From CAXBBB01 sp963793245 (GTDB lineage Bacteria > Bacteroidota > Rhodothermia > Rhodothermales > BA12), in contig CAWBZG010000002.1 of assembly GCA_963793245.1 (NCBI GenBank), positions 1,116,001 through 1,180,000 on the forward strand: a DNA stretch of 64,000 bases. Direction: 5' to 3'. The first letter of the stretch is position 1. Each line of letters opens with the position of its first letter. This document shows positions 51,261-61,893 of the stretch, one piece after another. The notes beneath the pieces are model-generated. The model was not told the DNA's origin. It did not search any database and saw only the letters and a program-made list of their open reading frames with translations. The translations under genes and the position numbers were made by a program.

Positions 51261-51584
51261 ATGCGCGACTTCCACGTCTATATCGTCGCCAACGCACGCC
51301 GAACGGTTTTCTACACCGGTATGACGAATGATTTAGCTCGTCGCATCAACGAGCATCGCGCTGGCAAAGGCTCTCAGTTTTCAGCTAAGTACAAAACCAA
51401 ACAGGTTATGCTCGCCGAGCGCTATGCCAGTGCTCGCGACGCCATCAGGCGAGAAAAGCAGATCAAAGGATGGGGACGCGTGAAGAAACTCGCGCTGATT
51501 CGAATGAGCAACCCAGACTTGATCGACCTCTACCACTCCGCTCCTGAAGTTTCAGAACGAGATCCCTCGACAGGCTCGGGATGA
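51261..51584 (+). CDS. GIY-YIG domain endonuclease-like protein (UPF0213 type)
   Basis: 107 residues. The single GIY-YIG domain shows VYIVANARRTVFYTGMTNDLARRINEH (degenerate GIY as YIV, YTG for YIG), the catalytic Arg in LARRINEHR, and the conserved AIRREKQIKGWGRVKKLALI. The last residues RDPSTGSG are encoded by the right-hand palindromic repeat, so the repeat has become part of the gene. It is inserted between parC and parE and flanked by inverted repeats. Function of this small group is unknown. Confidence 0.9.
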   Translation: MRDFHVYIVANARRTVFYTGMTNDLARRINEHRAGKGSQFSAKYKTKQVMLAERYASARDAIRREKQIKGWGRVKKLALIRMSNPDLIDLYHSAPEVSERDPSTGSG

Positions 51585-51587
51585 CGT
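51559..51587. repeat. REP-like repeat, right of the GIY-YIG gene
   Basis: GAGATCCCTCGACAGG-CTCGGGATGACGT. The GIY-YIG stop codon (51582-51584) lies inside it. Inverted relative to 51206-51243. Confidence 0.8.
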
Positions 51588-51655
51588 TGGTGAAAAAGCG
51601 GCGCTTTGGTCCTCATACGTTTAGCCAGCAGACACGCATACACAACACGACACCA

Positions 51656-53595
51656 ATGGAAACCACGACCTACTCGGGCGCCGACATCCAGGTCCTCGAA
51701 GGCCTCGAGCCTGTCCGCAAGCGCCCCGGCATGTACATCGGTGGGACCGGAAAACCCGGCCTGCACCACTTGCTCTGGGAGATCGTCGACAACTCGGTCG
51801 ATGAGGCTACGAACGGCTACGCGTCGAGCATCGAAGTGACGCTGCACAAGGACGGGCGGAGCATGAGCGTGTCCGACAACGGGCGTGGTATTCCGGTCGA
51901 CAAGCACCCGGTCAAGAAAATTCCGACGCTCGAACTGATCCTGACGACGCTGCACGCCGGAGGCAAGTTCGACGGCGCGAGCTACGTCACGTCGGGCGGA
52001 TTGCACGGCGTCGGCTCATCGGTTGTTAACGCGCTGTCTGAGTCGCTGATTGCCACGGTCAAGCGTGATGGCAAGACGTACGAGCAGCGCTTTGAGCGCG
52101 GGCGGACGGCGACCAAGCTCAAGACGATCAGCAGCAATTCGCGCGGGACCGGCACGACGATCTTCTTTCGCCCCGACGCCGACATCTTCGAGACGGTCGA
52201 CTTCGACGCCGAACTGATCGCCCAAACGCTCGAAATCAAGACGTATCTCAACCGCAGCCTCAAGATCGTCTTCAAGGACGAGAAGGCCGGTACGCGTCAG
52301 GAGTTCGTCCACGAGGGCGGCATCAACGAGTTTTTGGAGGCCCTGATCAAGGCCGACAACGCCCGCGCGGTTCAGCCCGAGACGTTCTCGATCGCGCAGC
52401 CCGAACTGGTCGACGGTGCGCGGATCGAGGTGGCGATGAAGTGGACCGAGGCGCCGCGCGAGACGATGAAGTCGTTCGTCAACGGCATCCCGACGCGTGA
52501 CGGCGGCACGCATGAGCAGGGCATGAAAGACGCCGTCCGCAGCGCCGTCCGCGCGTACATGGACACGCACGAGTTGCTGCCCAAAAAGCTCGACGTGACG
52601 AGTGACGACATCCGCGAGGGCCTGTTCATCATCCTCAACCTGTTCATGGTCGACCCGCAGTTTCAGGGCCAGACCAAGGACCGGCTCAACAACCCCGAAG
52701 CGCGCGCCCTCGTCGCCTCGGCAGTGCGGATCGAGTTGGAGCAGTACCTCAACGCCCACCCAACGACTGGCGAGGCGATCGCGACGCGCGTGATTCAGTC
52801 GGCGAGAGCACGTCAGGCGTCGCGGGCGGCGGCTCGTCAGGTGCGGCGAAAGTCGGCGGTCAGCCACCGGCTCAATCTGCCCGGTAAACTGAGCGATTGC
52901 GCGTCGACCGATCCGTCGCTGAGTGAACTGTTCATCGTCGAGGGCGACACGCTGGCGGATCGGCCAAGCAGGGGCGCGACCGTGTCCACCAGGCGATCCT
53001 CCCGCTGCGAGGTAAAGTGCTCAACGCAGAGCAGGCGACGACGAGCAAGGTGATGGCAAATAAGGAACTGTCAAACATCGTCCAGGCGCTAGGTTGCGGC
53101 CTGGGTGAGTCGATGGATCTGGAGCGTTTGCGCTACCATAAGATCATTCTGCTGATGGACGCCGACAGCGACGGACACCACATCTGCACGCTCCTGCTGA
53201 CGTTCCTCTACCGCTACATGCGTCCGCTGATTGACGCGGGCTACGTGTACATCGCCCAGCCGCCGCTCTACCGCGTCGACGCCGGAAAGGAGACGTTCTG
53301 GGCGCTCGACGATGGCGATAGGGTCAAGATCGAAGCCAAACTCAACGCCCGAAAGCGTCCGCCGAAGATTGAACTCCAGCGCTTCAAAGGCCTGGGCGAG
53401 ATGATGCCCAAGACGCTCTACGAAACCACGCTCGACCCTGAAAAGCGCCACCTCCTGCAAGTCGACATCCCCGACACGCAGCGCCTGATAACCGAGAACG
53501 TGATGTCCGATCTGATGGGCAAAGACGCGTCGGCACGCTACCGCTTCATCATGGAGCGCAGCGAGTCTGCCGATGCCGACGACCTGGACGTATAA
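51656..53595 (+). CDS. parE: DNA topoisomerase IV subunit B, frameshifted
   Basis: ATPase subunit of topoisomerase IV, about 646 residues when joined, starting at ATG 51656. GHKL ATPase: VRKRPGMYIGG, LLWEIVDNSVDEA, SVSDNGRGIPVD, GGLHGVGSSVVNAL; transducer with the GIPTRDGGTHEQG loop; TOPRIM with ELFIVEGDT and, in the other frame, AKQGRD, LPLRGKVLNAEQ, ILLMDADSDGHHI and C-terminal LQRFKGLGEMMP. The frame is lost at about 52951, where ACGCTGGCGG should read ACGGCTGGCGG to give TAGGSAKQG. A missing G is the simplest reading; the gene is essential in most bacteria, so a sequence error is likely. Confidence 0.93.
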
Positions 53596-53609
53596 CGCCG
53601 AACCCGTAG

Positions 53610-53682
53610 CGTCGGGATACATCCCGACGTTCATCGTTGCGGTGTTAGCCTCCGTCGCGATTATATCGCGGCGCTACGGAGG
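53610..53682. repeat. Two hairpins between parE and the EamA gene
   Basis: First stem CGTCGGGAT/ATCCCGACG (53610-53629, 2-base loop). Second stem CCTCCGT..ACGGAGG with inner CGCGA/TCGCG (53649-53682). They fill the 88-bp gap between convergent genes and may act as terminators or be intergenic palindromic repeats; neither has a clear T-tract. Confidence 0.6.
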
Positions 53683-53683
53683 T

Positions 53684-54544
53684 TTAGCGTTCCTTCGACC
53701 GTGCGATCGTAACGACCGCAGCGAGAATGAGCAATGCACCGACGAGGCTCCACACGTCGGGCAGATCGCCGAAGAGGAGGGCGCCCCATCCGGCGGCGAA
53801 GAGGACTTGGGCATAGCCGACCGTCGACGCGCGCCCAGCTTTCTCCTGGGCGAGTCCGCGCGTCAGGAAGATCTGGCCGAGTTGGGTGAAGACGGCGATC
53901 AAGCTGAGTAAACCCCACTCGGCAAGCGTCGGCGGGACGTAGTTGCCAAGCACGAGGAGCAGAGCGAGCGGGGCACTTACGAGCGGGAAATACAGCACGA
54001 TCACCATGCGGTGCTCGGTCTCGACGAGTTTGCGCACGCTGATGTAGGCTAGCGACGAGAGCAGCGCAGCCGTCAGTCCCAAACCGACGCCGACCGGATC
54101 TAGCGCGTCGCCGACGCCGAACAGCAGCGCAGGCTTTGCGACGAAGATCAACCCGCCGAATGCGACGACGAGTGCAAAAATGCTGGCCCTTCCAACGCGC
54201 TCGCCCAGAATCGGAATCGCCAAGACCGTGACGAAGATGGGGTTCATGTATTGGATCAGCGTCGCTTCGGCCAACGGCAATCGGGGAAGGGCGGAGTACA
54301 GGCACAGCAGCGCACCAAAGCCGAGCAGTCCGCGCAGCACGAGCAGCCCCTGCCGGTTGCCACGCGGCGAAATGCCCGCCCGGTACAGAAACGCGTACGT
54401 CGCTACGATGGCGAAGACGGTCCGCACGAGCACGATTTGCGCTGCGGGAAGGCGCCCGTCGAGATACTTGGCGCTCGCCACCATCACGCTGAACGACGCA
54501 GCCGAGAGCAGCATGTCGCGGATGCCGGGGGAAATCAGGGGCAC
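53684..54544 (-). CDS. EamA/DMT-family transporter
   Basis: 286 residues, ten hydrophobic segments in two EamA repeats; LVRTVFAIVATYAFLYR, LRGLLGFGALLCLYSALPRLPLAEATLIQYMNPIFV and LAIPILGERVG are typical first-repeat sequences, and QIFLTRGLAQEKAGRASTVGY and LFGDLPDVWSLVGALLIL typify the second. Substrate unknown (drug/metabolite exporter group). Convergent with parE. Confidence 0.9.
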   Translation of the reverse strand: MPLISPGIRDMLLSAASFSVMVASAKYLDGRLPAAQIVLVRTVFAIVATYAFLYRAGISPRGNRQGLLVLRGLLGFGALLCLYSALPRLPLAEATLIQYMNPIFVTVLAIPILGERVGRASIFALVVAFGGLIFVAKPALLFGVGDALDPVGVGLGLTAALLSSLAYISVRKLVETEHRMVIVLYFPLVSAPLALLLVLGNYVPPTLAEWGLLSLIAVFTQLGQIFLTRGLAQEKAGRASTVGYAQVLFAAGWGALLFGDLPDVWSLVGALLILAAVVTIARSKER

Positions 54545-54651
54545 GAGCGGTCGCGTGGGGTGAGACGGCAGGGTAGGGGCGGTGGCGGGCCGAAGCGGTC
54601 AAGCGTTGGTGAAACGGAACCGCACCCCAGAGCCGCCGTCAAAAGTCGCCT

Positions 54652-54724
<73 letters not shown>

Positions 54725-54797
54725 CGTTTCGCCGATCGGCCTCTTGGGGTCGTTCGGCGTTCCCGTTTTCTGAACTAAGCCTTTCCCCCACGCCACC

Positions 54798-55400
54798 ATG
54801 ACTAAAACAGAACTCGATACCTATTGGGACGCCGGTCTCACCTATGCTGCGTACCAAGCCGAGTGGGAGCGCCGCCTCGCCGAGGCGCCTGCCGACAAAG
54901 AGGCTCGCAGGATGCGCCTCTATCGCAAATACAACAGCGAGCGGACGCAGATGGTCGAGTCCGAGTTTACACCTTCGGACGAAACGGTCGAGGCAATGCG
55001 CTCGGTTGAACGAGCACAAAAGTGGCTGGTGCTGACCGAGGACTGGTGCGGCGACTCGTCGTTCTTGCTTCCCGTTGTCGAACGGATTGCTCGGGATGCC
55101 GACCACATCGACCTGCGGGTTTTGCCGCGTGACGAACATCTGGATCTGATGGATCAGTACCTGACCAACGGTGGGCGCAGCATTCCCAAAGTGATTGCCA
55201 TGGATGCCGAGACGGGCGAAGAGTTGTTTACTTGGGGGCCTCGCTCCGATGCAGCCGCTGCCAAATTCCTCGAAATCAAAGCTACCGGAGTCGAGAAGCC
55301 GCAGATTGTCGCTGGGCTGGTGGACTGGTACGCGGAGGGCGGATGGAAAACCGCAGAGTCGGAACTGGCGATGCTGATACGGGCAAATCGCCACGGTTGA
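54798..55400 (+). CDS. Thioredoxin-like protein with single active-site cysteine
   Basis: 200 residues; after a helical N-terminus a thioredoxin fold begins with WLVLTEDWCGDSSFLLP, where the active site is CxxS (Cys84, Ser87 of WCGDS), then IDLRVLPRDEHLDLMDQYLTNG and GGRSIPKVIAMD with the cis-Pro. CxxS sites favour monothiol or bacilliredoxin-like roles over dithiol reduction. There is no signal peptide, so it is cytoplasmic. It starts 73 bp after tRNA-Lys. Confidence 0.88.
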   Translation: MTKTELDTYWDAGLTYAAYQAEWERRLAEAPADKEARRMRLYRKYNSERTQMVESEFTPSDETVEAMRSVERAQKWLVLTEDWCGDSSFLLPVVERIARDADHIDLRVLPRDEHLDLMDQYLTNGGRSIPKVIAMDAETGEELFTWGPRSDAAAAKFLEIKATGVEKPQIVAGLVDWYAEGGWKTAESELAMLIRANRHG

Positions 55401-55503
55401 AAGGGGGCTGTAATCTCTCCCAGGACTCGACCGCGTGCGATGTGCCGACCGGCTCGGCGGACGTATTCTGAGGTCTCCCTTGATCTCACCCTACCACCCT
55501 GAC

Positions 55504-56316
55504 ATGGCCGAATCCGACGACTGGACGATCCATCACGACCTCGCGCTCATTTTCTGGTATCTGCTCTACTCGCAGAACCGCACCAATTCCGACCGCGAAC
55601 AGCAAATCCTCGTCGAAACTCTCCAGGGCTGGAAAGATGCCCCAGAGGACGACGATGCACTCAAGGAGATCGTCCTCGAAGCGCTCGCCGTCTATTCGGA
55701 TAAAGAAGAGCGTGGAAACGCGATTACAGAGGCGCTACGTCACCTCTACGAAGAACTGACGCTCGACGAGCGCCACCGAGCCATCGAAAGCGCGTTGCGC
55801 ATCGCCGAAGCCGATGGGTTGCTCGTGCTCACCGAACGCCGCGTGCTCCAGCGCATCGCCGACGCGTGGGAAGTCGACCGGTATGCGCAGGCTCTCATCG
55901 ACATCACCCGCCCCCAAGAGGATGATTGGTCGCTGATGCACGACATCGGCGCGTTGTACGTCATCCTCGCGCACAGCACGGACAACAAACTCAGCAGCGG
56001 CGAAATCACGGCCATGGTCCAGCGGCTGATGGCGTGGGCGCCCAAACTGGAGGAGGAAGACATTCGCGTCGTGCTCCGCCAGGTCGTCAAGTGGTACGGC
56101 ACGTCGCCCGATCAGCAGGCTCTGAGCGGAGTCGTTCGCTCGGTGCGCGAGAATATGTCGTCCGTGCAGCGGCTGATGGTGATGAGCGACCTCTACGAGA
56201 TCGCCCAGGCCGATGGCGAGATGCTAGAAGAGGAGCGCGAAATGCTCGCCACGTTCATGCGCTCGCTCGACGTGACGGTGAGCGGCGATGAGCAGAAAGC
56301 GACGCCCGCCGGTTGA
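55504..56316 (+). CDS. TerB-like helical repeat protein
   Basis: 270 residues from ATG 55504 (MAESDDWTIHH). Two similar all-helical halves are visible: HHDLALIFWYLLYSQNRTNSDRE and MHDIGALYVILAHSTDNKLSSGE begin each half, and RHRAIESALRIAEADGLLVLTERRVLQRIA and VQRLMVMSDLYEIAQADGEMLEEE each resemble the acidic D-G-x-x-x-x-E-x-x-x-L core of TerB domains. Probably a metal- or signal-responsive cytosolic protein; function unknown. Confidence 0.75.
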   Translation: MAESDDWTIHHDLALIFWYLLYSQNRTNSDREQQILVETLQGWKDAPEDDDALKEIVLEALAVYSDKEERGNAITEALRHLYEELTLDERHRAIESALRIAEADGLLVLTERRVLQRIADAWEVDRYAQALIDITRPQEDDWSLMHDIGALYVILAHSTDNKLSSGEITAMVQRLMAWAPKLEEEDIRVVLRQVVKWYGTSPDQQALSGVVRSVRENMSSVQRLMVMSDLYEIAQADGEMLEEEREMLATFMRSLDVTVSGDEQKATPAG

Positions 56317-56375
56317 GCGCTCTCTCTAGTCCTGCAGTGACCGATTCGTCAGCTTAGCCGACGACTATGGCGTCG

Positions 56376-56906
56376 TCAGTTGTCGATCGGAGGTGGCGAA
56401 TCGGCGTGGCGTGGACGCTCGGATGCTTGTCCTTGCCATTCGGCATCGACAGGCGGCGCGTTGGCGAAATCGTCACCCGATAGGCCGATGCCATAGATCC
56501 CGAGCGATCCTTTCTTCTGCGCCTTGTCGATGCTGCGTTTGATCGCTTTGCGGATCAGCGCGCGCGTCGGGGGGAGCAGGCCGCTGAACCCGATCACGTC
56601 GGTGAGGATACCGGGCGTGACGAGCAAAGCACCGGCCACGAGGATGATCGCGCCGTTGAGCAGTTCGTCACCGGGGAGTCCGCCAGTAGCAAAGCGATCC
56701 TTGATGTTCTTCCAGGCAGCGCTGCCTTCGCGTTTAACCAGGAGCGTGCCCAGAATACCTGTCCCGAGTAGGAGAGACATCGTGATCCAGATGTTTTCGA
56801 CCCAACCGTGAAAGCGGAGGAGCAGCATCAATTCGATCACCGGCAGCACGATGAACAGCAGCAGCAGGCGGGAAATCCATTTCATAGGCACGGGGTACGG
56901 AGCCAT
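56376..56906 (-). CDS. FxsA-family membrane protein
   Basis: 176 residues, three or four helices: RLLLLFIVLPVIELMLLLRF, ITMSLLLGTGILGTLLVKREG, then LPGDELLNGAIILVAGALLVTPGILTDVIGFSGLLPPTRALIRK, the hallmark of FxsA. E. coli FxsA overexpression alleviates phage T7 exclusion by F; the normal role is unknown. The polar tail ends PPPIDN. The start may be the second Met (MKWISR, 56885). Confidence 0.9.
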   Translation of the reverse strand: MAPYPVPMKWISRLLLLFIVLPVIELMLLLRFHGWVENIWITMSLLLGTGILGTLLVKREGSAAWKNIKDRFATGGLPGDELLNGAIILVAGALLVTPGILTDVIGFSGLLPPTRALIRKAIKRSIDKAQKKGSLGIYGIGLSGDDFANAPPVDAEWQGQASERPRHADSPPPIDN

Positions 56907-56941
56907 GCGTACGACGGGTTCACCTGGCAGATTCCATTACC

Positions 56942-57993
56942 ATGACAGATCTCTCGTTGGCCGATTCTCCCCCTCGCGTCGCCGTCATCGGAGCCGGGTT
57001 GTCGGGTGTCGGCGTGGCGCATGCTCTCCACAGGGCGGGCTATGGATGCCTGTTGTTTGAGAAGAGTCGAGGCGCAGGCGGTCGGGCTGCTTCGCGGCGG
57101 CGCGATGGATTCGCCTACGACTTTGGAGCCAACTTTTTCGGTCCTGAACCTGCGAAGCCTTCGACTTGCTCTCTCGAACGCTCGGCGACGAATTAGTCGA
57201 GTTGCAAGGTGACGTATGGACCTTCGACCGCGATGGAACGCTGACGCCTGGAGATCCTGAGCGGCAACACCCGCGGTACTCGGCGCGCGCGGGTATCAAC
57301 AGGGCAGCAAAGTCTGTCCTCGCCGATGCGCCGAGTGCGATCTTGATCACGTCGAAGCGCATCGAAACGATTCACGGTCGCAGCGGAAGCTGGAAACTGA
57401 CGTGCGACAAAGGCGAGGAGCATGGTCCGTTCGCAGCCGTCGTCGTTACGGCTCCGGCCCCTCAAGCCGCACCAATCGTGGCATCCGCCAGTCCTACGCT
57501 TGCTCACTCGCTCGAACAGGTTGCGTACGATGCCCAGTTCTCCATCGCCCTCGCCCTTCTCGAACCCGCACCGATAGATCCGGCCATCGGCGCACTGCTA
57601 AACCTAGATCGTGAGCATCCCATCGCGTGGATTACCGTCGAGGAGCGCAAGCCCGGCCATGCCTCTGGCGACAGCGGACTTCTAATCGTTCAGATGTCGC
57701 CTAGGTGGACGCAGTCGCACTACGAGGTGGCGAAGGAGACTATTTCAGCGATGGCGCAAGCCTACGTGGAGCAGGTACTCGGCGCAAGGATATGCGAGGA
57801 GTGGTCGGACGTGCAGCGTTGGCGGTATGCACTCCCCACGTCGGCTCTCGACTCGGCGACTGCGGACGAAGCCGAGTCAGGCGGATTGTTTATCGCCGGA
57901 GACGCGTGCATCGGGAAGGGTCGTGCTACTTCTGCGCTGCACAACGGGTTGGAGACGGGCCGACGCGTCGCGGCGTTTCTCGACGCGTCGTGA
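56942..57993 (+). CDS. FAD-dependent amine-oxidase-like (renalase-type) protein, frameshifted
   Basis: The first frame gives RVAVIGAGLSGVGVAHALHRAGY, EKSRGAGGRAASRRRDGFAYDFGANFF, the FAD-binding GxGxxG and GGR motifs. The second, from about 57157, continues AFDLLSRTLGDELVELQGDVW, the middle substrate domain and the terminal GLFIAGDACIGKGRATSALHNGLETG FAD motif. Insertion of one G near 57157 (AAGCC to AAGGCC) restores one protein of about 350 residues. The set fits the NAD(P)/FAD-dependent renalase-like family; substrate unknown. It converges with the CAP gene. Confidence 0.85.
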
Positions 57994-57995
57994 TC

Positions 57996-58623
57996 TCAGC
58001 CAGGTGAGTTGCAAAACACGTGCGTGACGTACAGCAACTCGCCGTCGCCGTAGGCCGCGCCCATGCCGTGGAGTTTCGCCGACGGACGCAGCAAGTTTGC
58101 CCGGTGACCGGGGCTGTCGAGCCAACCCTGCGCAGTCTGATCGGCGATGGCGTCTGGGGAGGGCCACTCGTAGGTCCGCGTCGTGGTGCCGTTGGAAGAC
58201 GTGACGGTACGCTGCGTCGCCGACATCTGATACAGATTCTCGCTCAGCCCAGCCGAACGCGAATCGGTCAGCACGAGGCAGTCGATACCAGCGACCTCGG
58301 CGCGGTCGAACGGCGACTGTCCTTCCGGCGAAACGTGGTCGAAGTAGCCGCGCTGCGCCATGTCCGCGCTATGCTCTTGGGCGATGCGTTCGAGCAGGGC
58401 GTTGCGCGTCAGTGCGCTCTGCCCATTCTCTCGCCGCGTCGCGTTCATCTGATCGTAGAGCGTCGACACGACCGCTGATCCGCTCGGACGGGTCGCAACG
58501 CCATCAGGAGACGCAGGCAGCGTCTGATTGGTGCCTGCGGGTCGCTCGTCCGTCGACGTGCGGAGTCGGTCGGCCTGGGGTACAGAGCAGGCCGAAAGCG
58601 CGAGGAGGACGAGAACGAGGAGA

Positions 58624-58637
<14 letters not shown>
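57996..58637 (-). CDS. CAP/SCP-domain lipoprotein
   Basis: 213 residues from ATG 58637. Lipobox LSAC (Cys17). The CAP domain (about 60-210) has MNATRRENGQSALTRNALLERIAQEHSADMAQRGYFDHVSPEG split over its first helices, SENLYQMS, and QGWLDSPGHRANLL, with the conserved His/Glu pair positions. Bacterial CAP (YkwD-like) proteins are secreted and mostly of unknown function. It overlaps the moxR stop by 14 bp and is the last gene of the minus-strand run. Confidence 0.9.
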
Positions 58638-59619
<982 letters not shown>

Positions 59620-59620
59620 A

Positions 59621-60979
59621 TCAGCGGGATGCCGTCGGTGAGCGCATCATCTCCTCGCCTTTGCCTCGGTATTCGACGTACACGTCGCGCGCGAGTCGGT
59701 CGATCCAGGCCTGCAACTCGCGCGTCTGCTTGTCGCGCAAGGCGATCTGTTCGAGTTGCTCGTAGTCTTGGGCGAAGTTGATGCGGTGCTCAGGCGTCCG
59801 CCGTTGCAGTCGGACGATGTGGTAGGCTTTCCGTCCGTTGAGCAGCGTAACAGCGGCGGGTTCGGACACGTCTCCCACTTCGAGGCCGGAGAGCGTCGCC
59901 TGCCACTCGGCGCCGAGCGCTTCGATGGGCAGATCGCGCTGCTGCGTTTGGCTGCGAGGCGCCGTCACGCGTCCGCCCTGGCTAGCCGAGTTCACGTCCT
60001 GGCTGTGCCGCTTGGCCATCGCCTCGAACGGCTTATCGTAGGTGACGATCGAGTCGCGGACCATTTCGAGGTGCTCGATGGCAGCCGTTGGGTCGCCGCT
60101 GGCCTCGTTGACTTTGATCAGCACGTGGTTGAAGTCGACCACATCGCCGCGCCGCTCATTCAGGCGCAGGATGTGATAGCCGAAGGCTGTCTGGAACGGC
60201 TGCGACACCTCGCCAGGCGTCGCGCGTGCAGCGACGGCTGCGAATTCGGGGACGAGTTGGCCTAGCTGGATGTCGGCGATGCGTCCGCCCTCGCGCGCTG
60301 AGACGACATCGTCCGAGAACTGACGCGCCATGTCTTCGAGCGATGCGCCGCCGGTCAAGACCGAGTCGCGTATCGTCGACAGGATACTGACCGCTTGGTC
60401 TTTGGCCGCCTGCGACGGTTCGAGCGTCCGAGCGATGTGGGCGACGCGGACCGTCGCGGGCAGCATCGGCAGCGAGTCGACCGGGATCGTGTCGAACCAC
60501 GTCTGGACTTCGGCGGGGCTGATGCGAATCGTCTGGACCTTGCGGCCTTGCAAGCGCTGGACGAGCAGTTCGTCTTGCAGGTCTTGGCGGAGGTCTTCGC
60601 GCAGTTCGTAGATCGGGCGGTTGTAGGCGCGTTCGAGTTCTTGCTCGCCGCCTGCCTGCTGCGTCAGCCGGTCGATGCGGTCGGTAAGCGCGCGCGTGAC
60701 CTCCTCGCGGTCGATCTCGATCGTCGTGTCGGCTTCGGCAGTGCGGACCATCACCTGACGGTTGACGAGTTCTTGCAAGGCGATACGCCACACGTCATCG
60801 GTGATCGCGGACTGCTGCTGTACGGCGAGCGTGGCGGCGAGGGCGTCGACGTCGGAGCGAAGCACGATACGGTCGCCGATGAGGGCTACGATCTCGTCGA
60901 GCACGCGGTCTTGCGCCTGAACGTTCGGCGCAATCAGCGAGGCGAGGAGGAGTAGGAAAAGGGTAAAGCGCTGGATCAC
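59621..60979 (-). CDS. surA: SurA-type periplasmic chaperone and peptidyl-prolyl isomerase
   Basis: 452 residues with cleavable signal peptide MIQRFTLFLLLLASLIAPNVQAQ. The N-terminal SurA chaperone domain begins DEIVALIGDRIVLRSDVDA; two parvulin domains follow (about 170-275, VRVAHIAR... GGRIADIQLGQL, FQTAFGYHILRL; and about 280-390, NHVLIKVN... GGRVTAP, GRKAYHIVRLQ). It escorts unfolded outer-membrane proteins across the periplasm. It is third in a run of PpiC-type genes (61890, 61006, 59621). Confidence 0.9.
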   Translation of the reverse strand: MIQRFTLFLLLLASLIAPNVQAQDRVLDEIVALIGDRIVLRSDVDALAATLAVQQQSAITDDVWRIALQELVNRQVMVRTAEADTTIEIDREEVTRALTDRIDRLTQQAGGEQELERAYNRPIYELREDLRQDLQDELLVQRLQGRKVQTIRISPAEVQTWFDTIPVDSLPMLPATVRVAHIARTLEPSQAAKDQAVSILSTIRDSVLTGGASLEDMARQFSDDVVSAREGGRIADIQLGQLVPEFAAVAARATPGEVSQPFQTAFGYHILRLNERRGDVVDFNHVLIKVNEASGDPTAAIEHLEMVRDSIVTYDKPFEAMAKRHSQDVNSASQGGRVTAPRSQTQQRDLPIEALGAEWQATLSGLEVGDVSEPAAVTLLNGRKAYHIVRLQRRTPEHRINFAQDYEQLEQIALRDKQTRELQAWIDRLARDVYVEYRGKGEEMMRSPTASR

Positions 60980-61005
60980 AAAGAGGGGATAGGAGGAGTT
61001 AAAAT

Positions 61006-61893
61006 CTAACGTAGCGTGTCCGGCGATATTGCGGGTTCGGCAGCTGCTGAATCGGCTGCGGTCGAGTCCGAAGTGGGAATCTCGAGCGTTCGGCGCGAAA
61101 CGGCCTGATCCCGCAGGCTCGACACCAATCGGCGAAGCGCCGTTCGCCGCGTATCAATGCGCAGACGATTGACGATTTCGGGCTTGACCCAGCGCATCGG
61201 CGGTAGATCGCCTGCCGCGCGGCGCTCGTGAAGCACCAAAACCACCCACCGACCATCGGTTTCGACCGTCGTGATGCGTCCGGGTGTCAGCCCAACTAAC
61301 GCGTCGGACAGGTCGTTGGTCTCGAACGGCAAGGCGTTGACCGACGTGATGGTGTCGCGCATCATGCGCGCCGAAGCGTCGATGGAACGCCACGACGGAG
61401 GATCGGTCGGTGCTCGGCGTGCGGCAGTTTCGGCGGCGACGGCGTTGCCTTCGGTGCGTCCGTAAAACGCCGAAAACCGGACGTGCGGCTCGCGCAAGAC
61501 GAGGTTGGCGCGGTTGCGGTTGTAGTAGCGCGTCAGGTCGGCATCGCTCGGCTGAAACGACGTCGACGCAATCGTCGACTCGACGAGCGAGCCGATCGCG
61601 ATAGCTTCGGTATTCTCTTTGATCTGCCGCTGCACGTCGGCGCGTTCGAAGACGCCGTTCTCCTCGGCCTCTTGGAGCAGCAACTGACGCTCAACCCATG
61701 AGTCGATCAGTGTGCGGCGAAGCTGGCCGCCGTCCTGCTCCTCGTAGCCGGGAGGCAAGTCGGCGGCCAGATCCTCCTGCGTCAGGATTGCATCGCCGAC
61801 GCGCGCCACGTAGGTGCCGGGCTGGGGCGCATCAGAGGAGCATCCCACGACGAGCGTCAGCGCGCCGATCAAAACGAGGAGCGGGCGGATCAC
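61006..61893 (-). CDS. SurA-N-like lipoprotein without a clear isomerase domain
   Basis: 295 residues. Lipobox VVGC (Cys18). VARVGDAILTQEDLAADLP and the following helices (LIDSWVERQLLLQEAEENG) resemble the SurA/PrsA N-terminal domain; the later part is too divergent to recognise parvulin motifs with certainty (a WVVLVLHERRAAG strand is at the right place). Probably a membrane-tethered periplasmic chaperone. Its ATG overlaps the stop of the upstream PPIase gene by 4 bp. Confidence 0.8.
   Translation of the reverse strand: MIRPLLVLIGALTLVVGCSSDAPQPGTYVARVGDAILTQEDLAADLPPGYEEQDGGQLRRTLIDSWVERQLLLQEAEENGVFERADVQRQIKENTEAIAIGSLVESTIASTSFQPSDADLTRYYNRNRANLVLREPHVRFSAFYGRTEGNAVAAETAARRAPTDPPSWRSIDASARMMRDTITSVNALPFETNDLSDALVGLTPGRITTVETDGRWVVLVLHERRAAGDLPPMRWVKPEIVNRLRIDTRRTALRRLVSSLRDQAVSRRTLEIPTSDSTAADSAAAEPAISPDTLR

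Noticed and set aside
48868..53595. Naming the topoisomerase pair gyrA/gyrB
   Set aside because: The A subunit has no GyrA box at the start of its C-terminal domain and the two genes are neighbours as parC/parE often are; gyrase genes are expected elsewhere. Some uncertainty remains.
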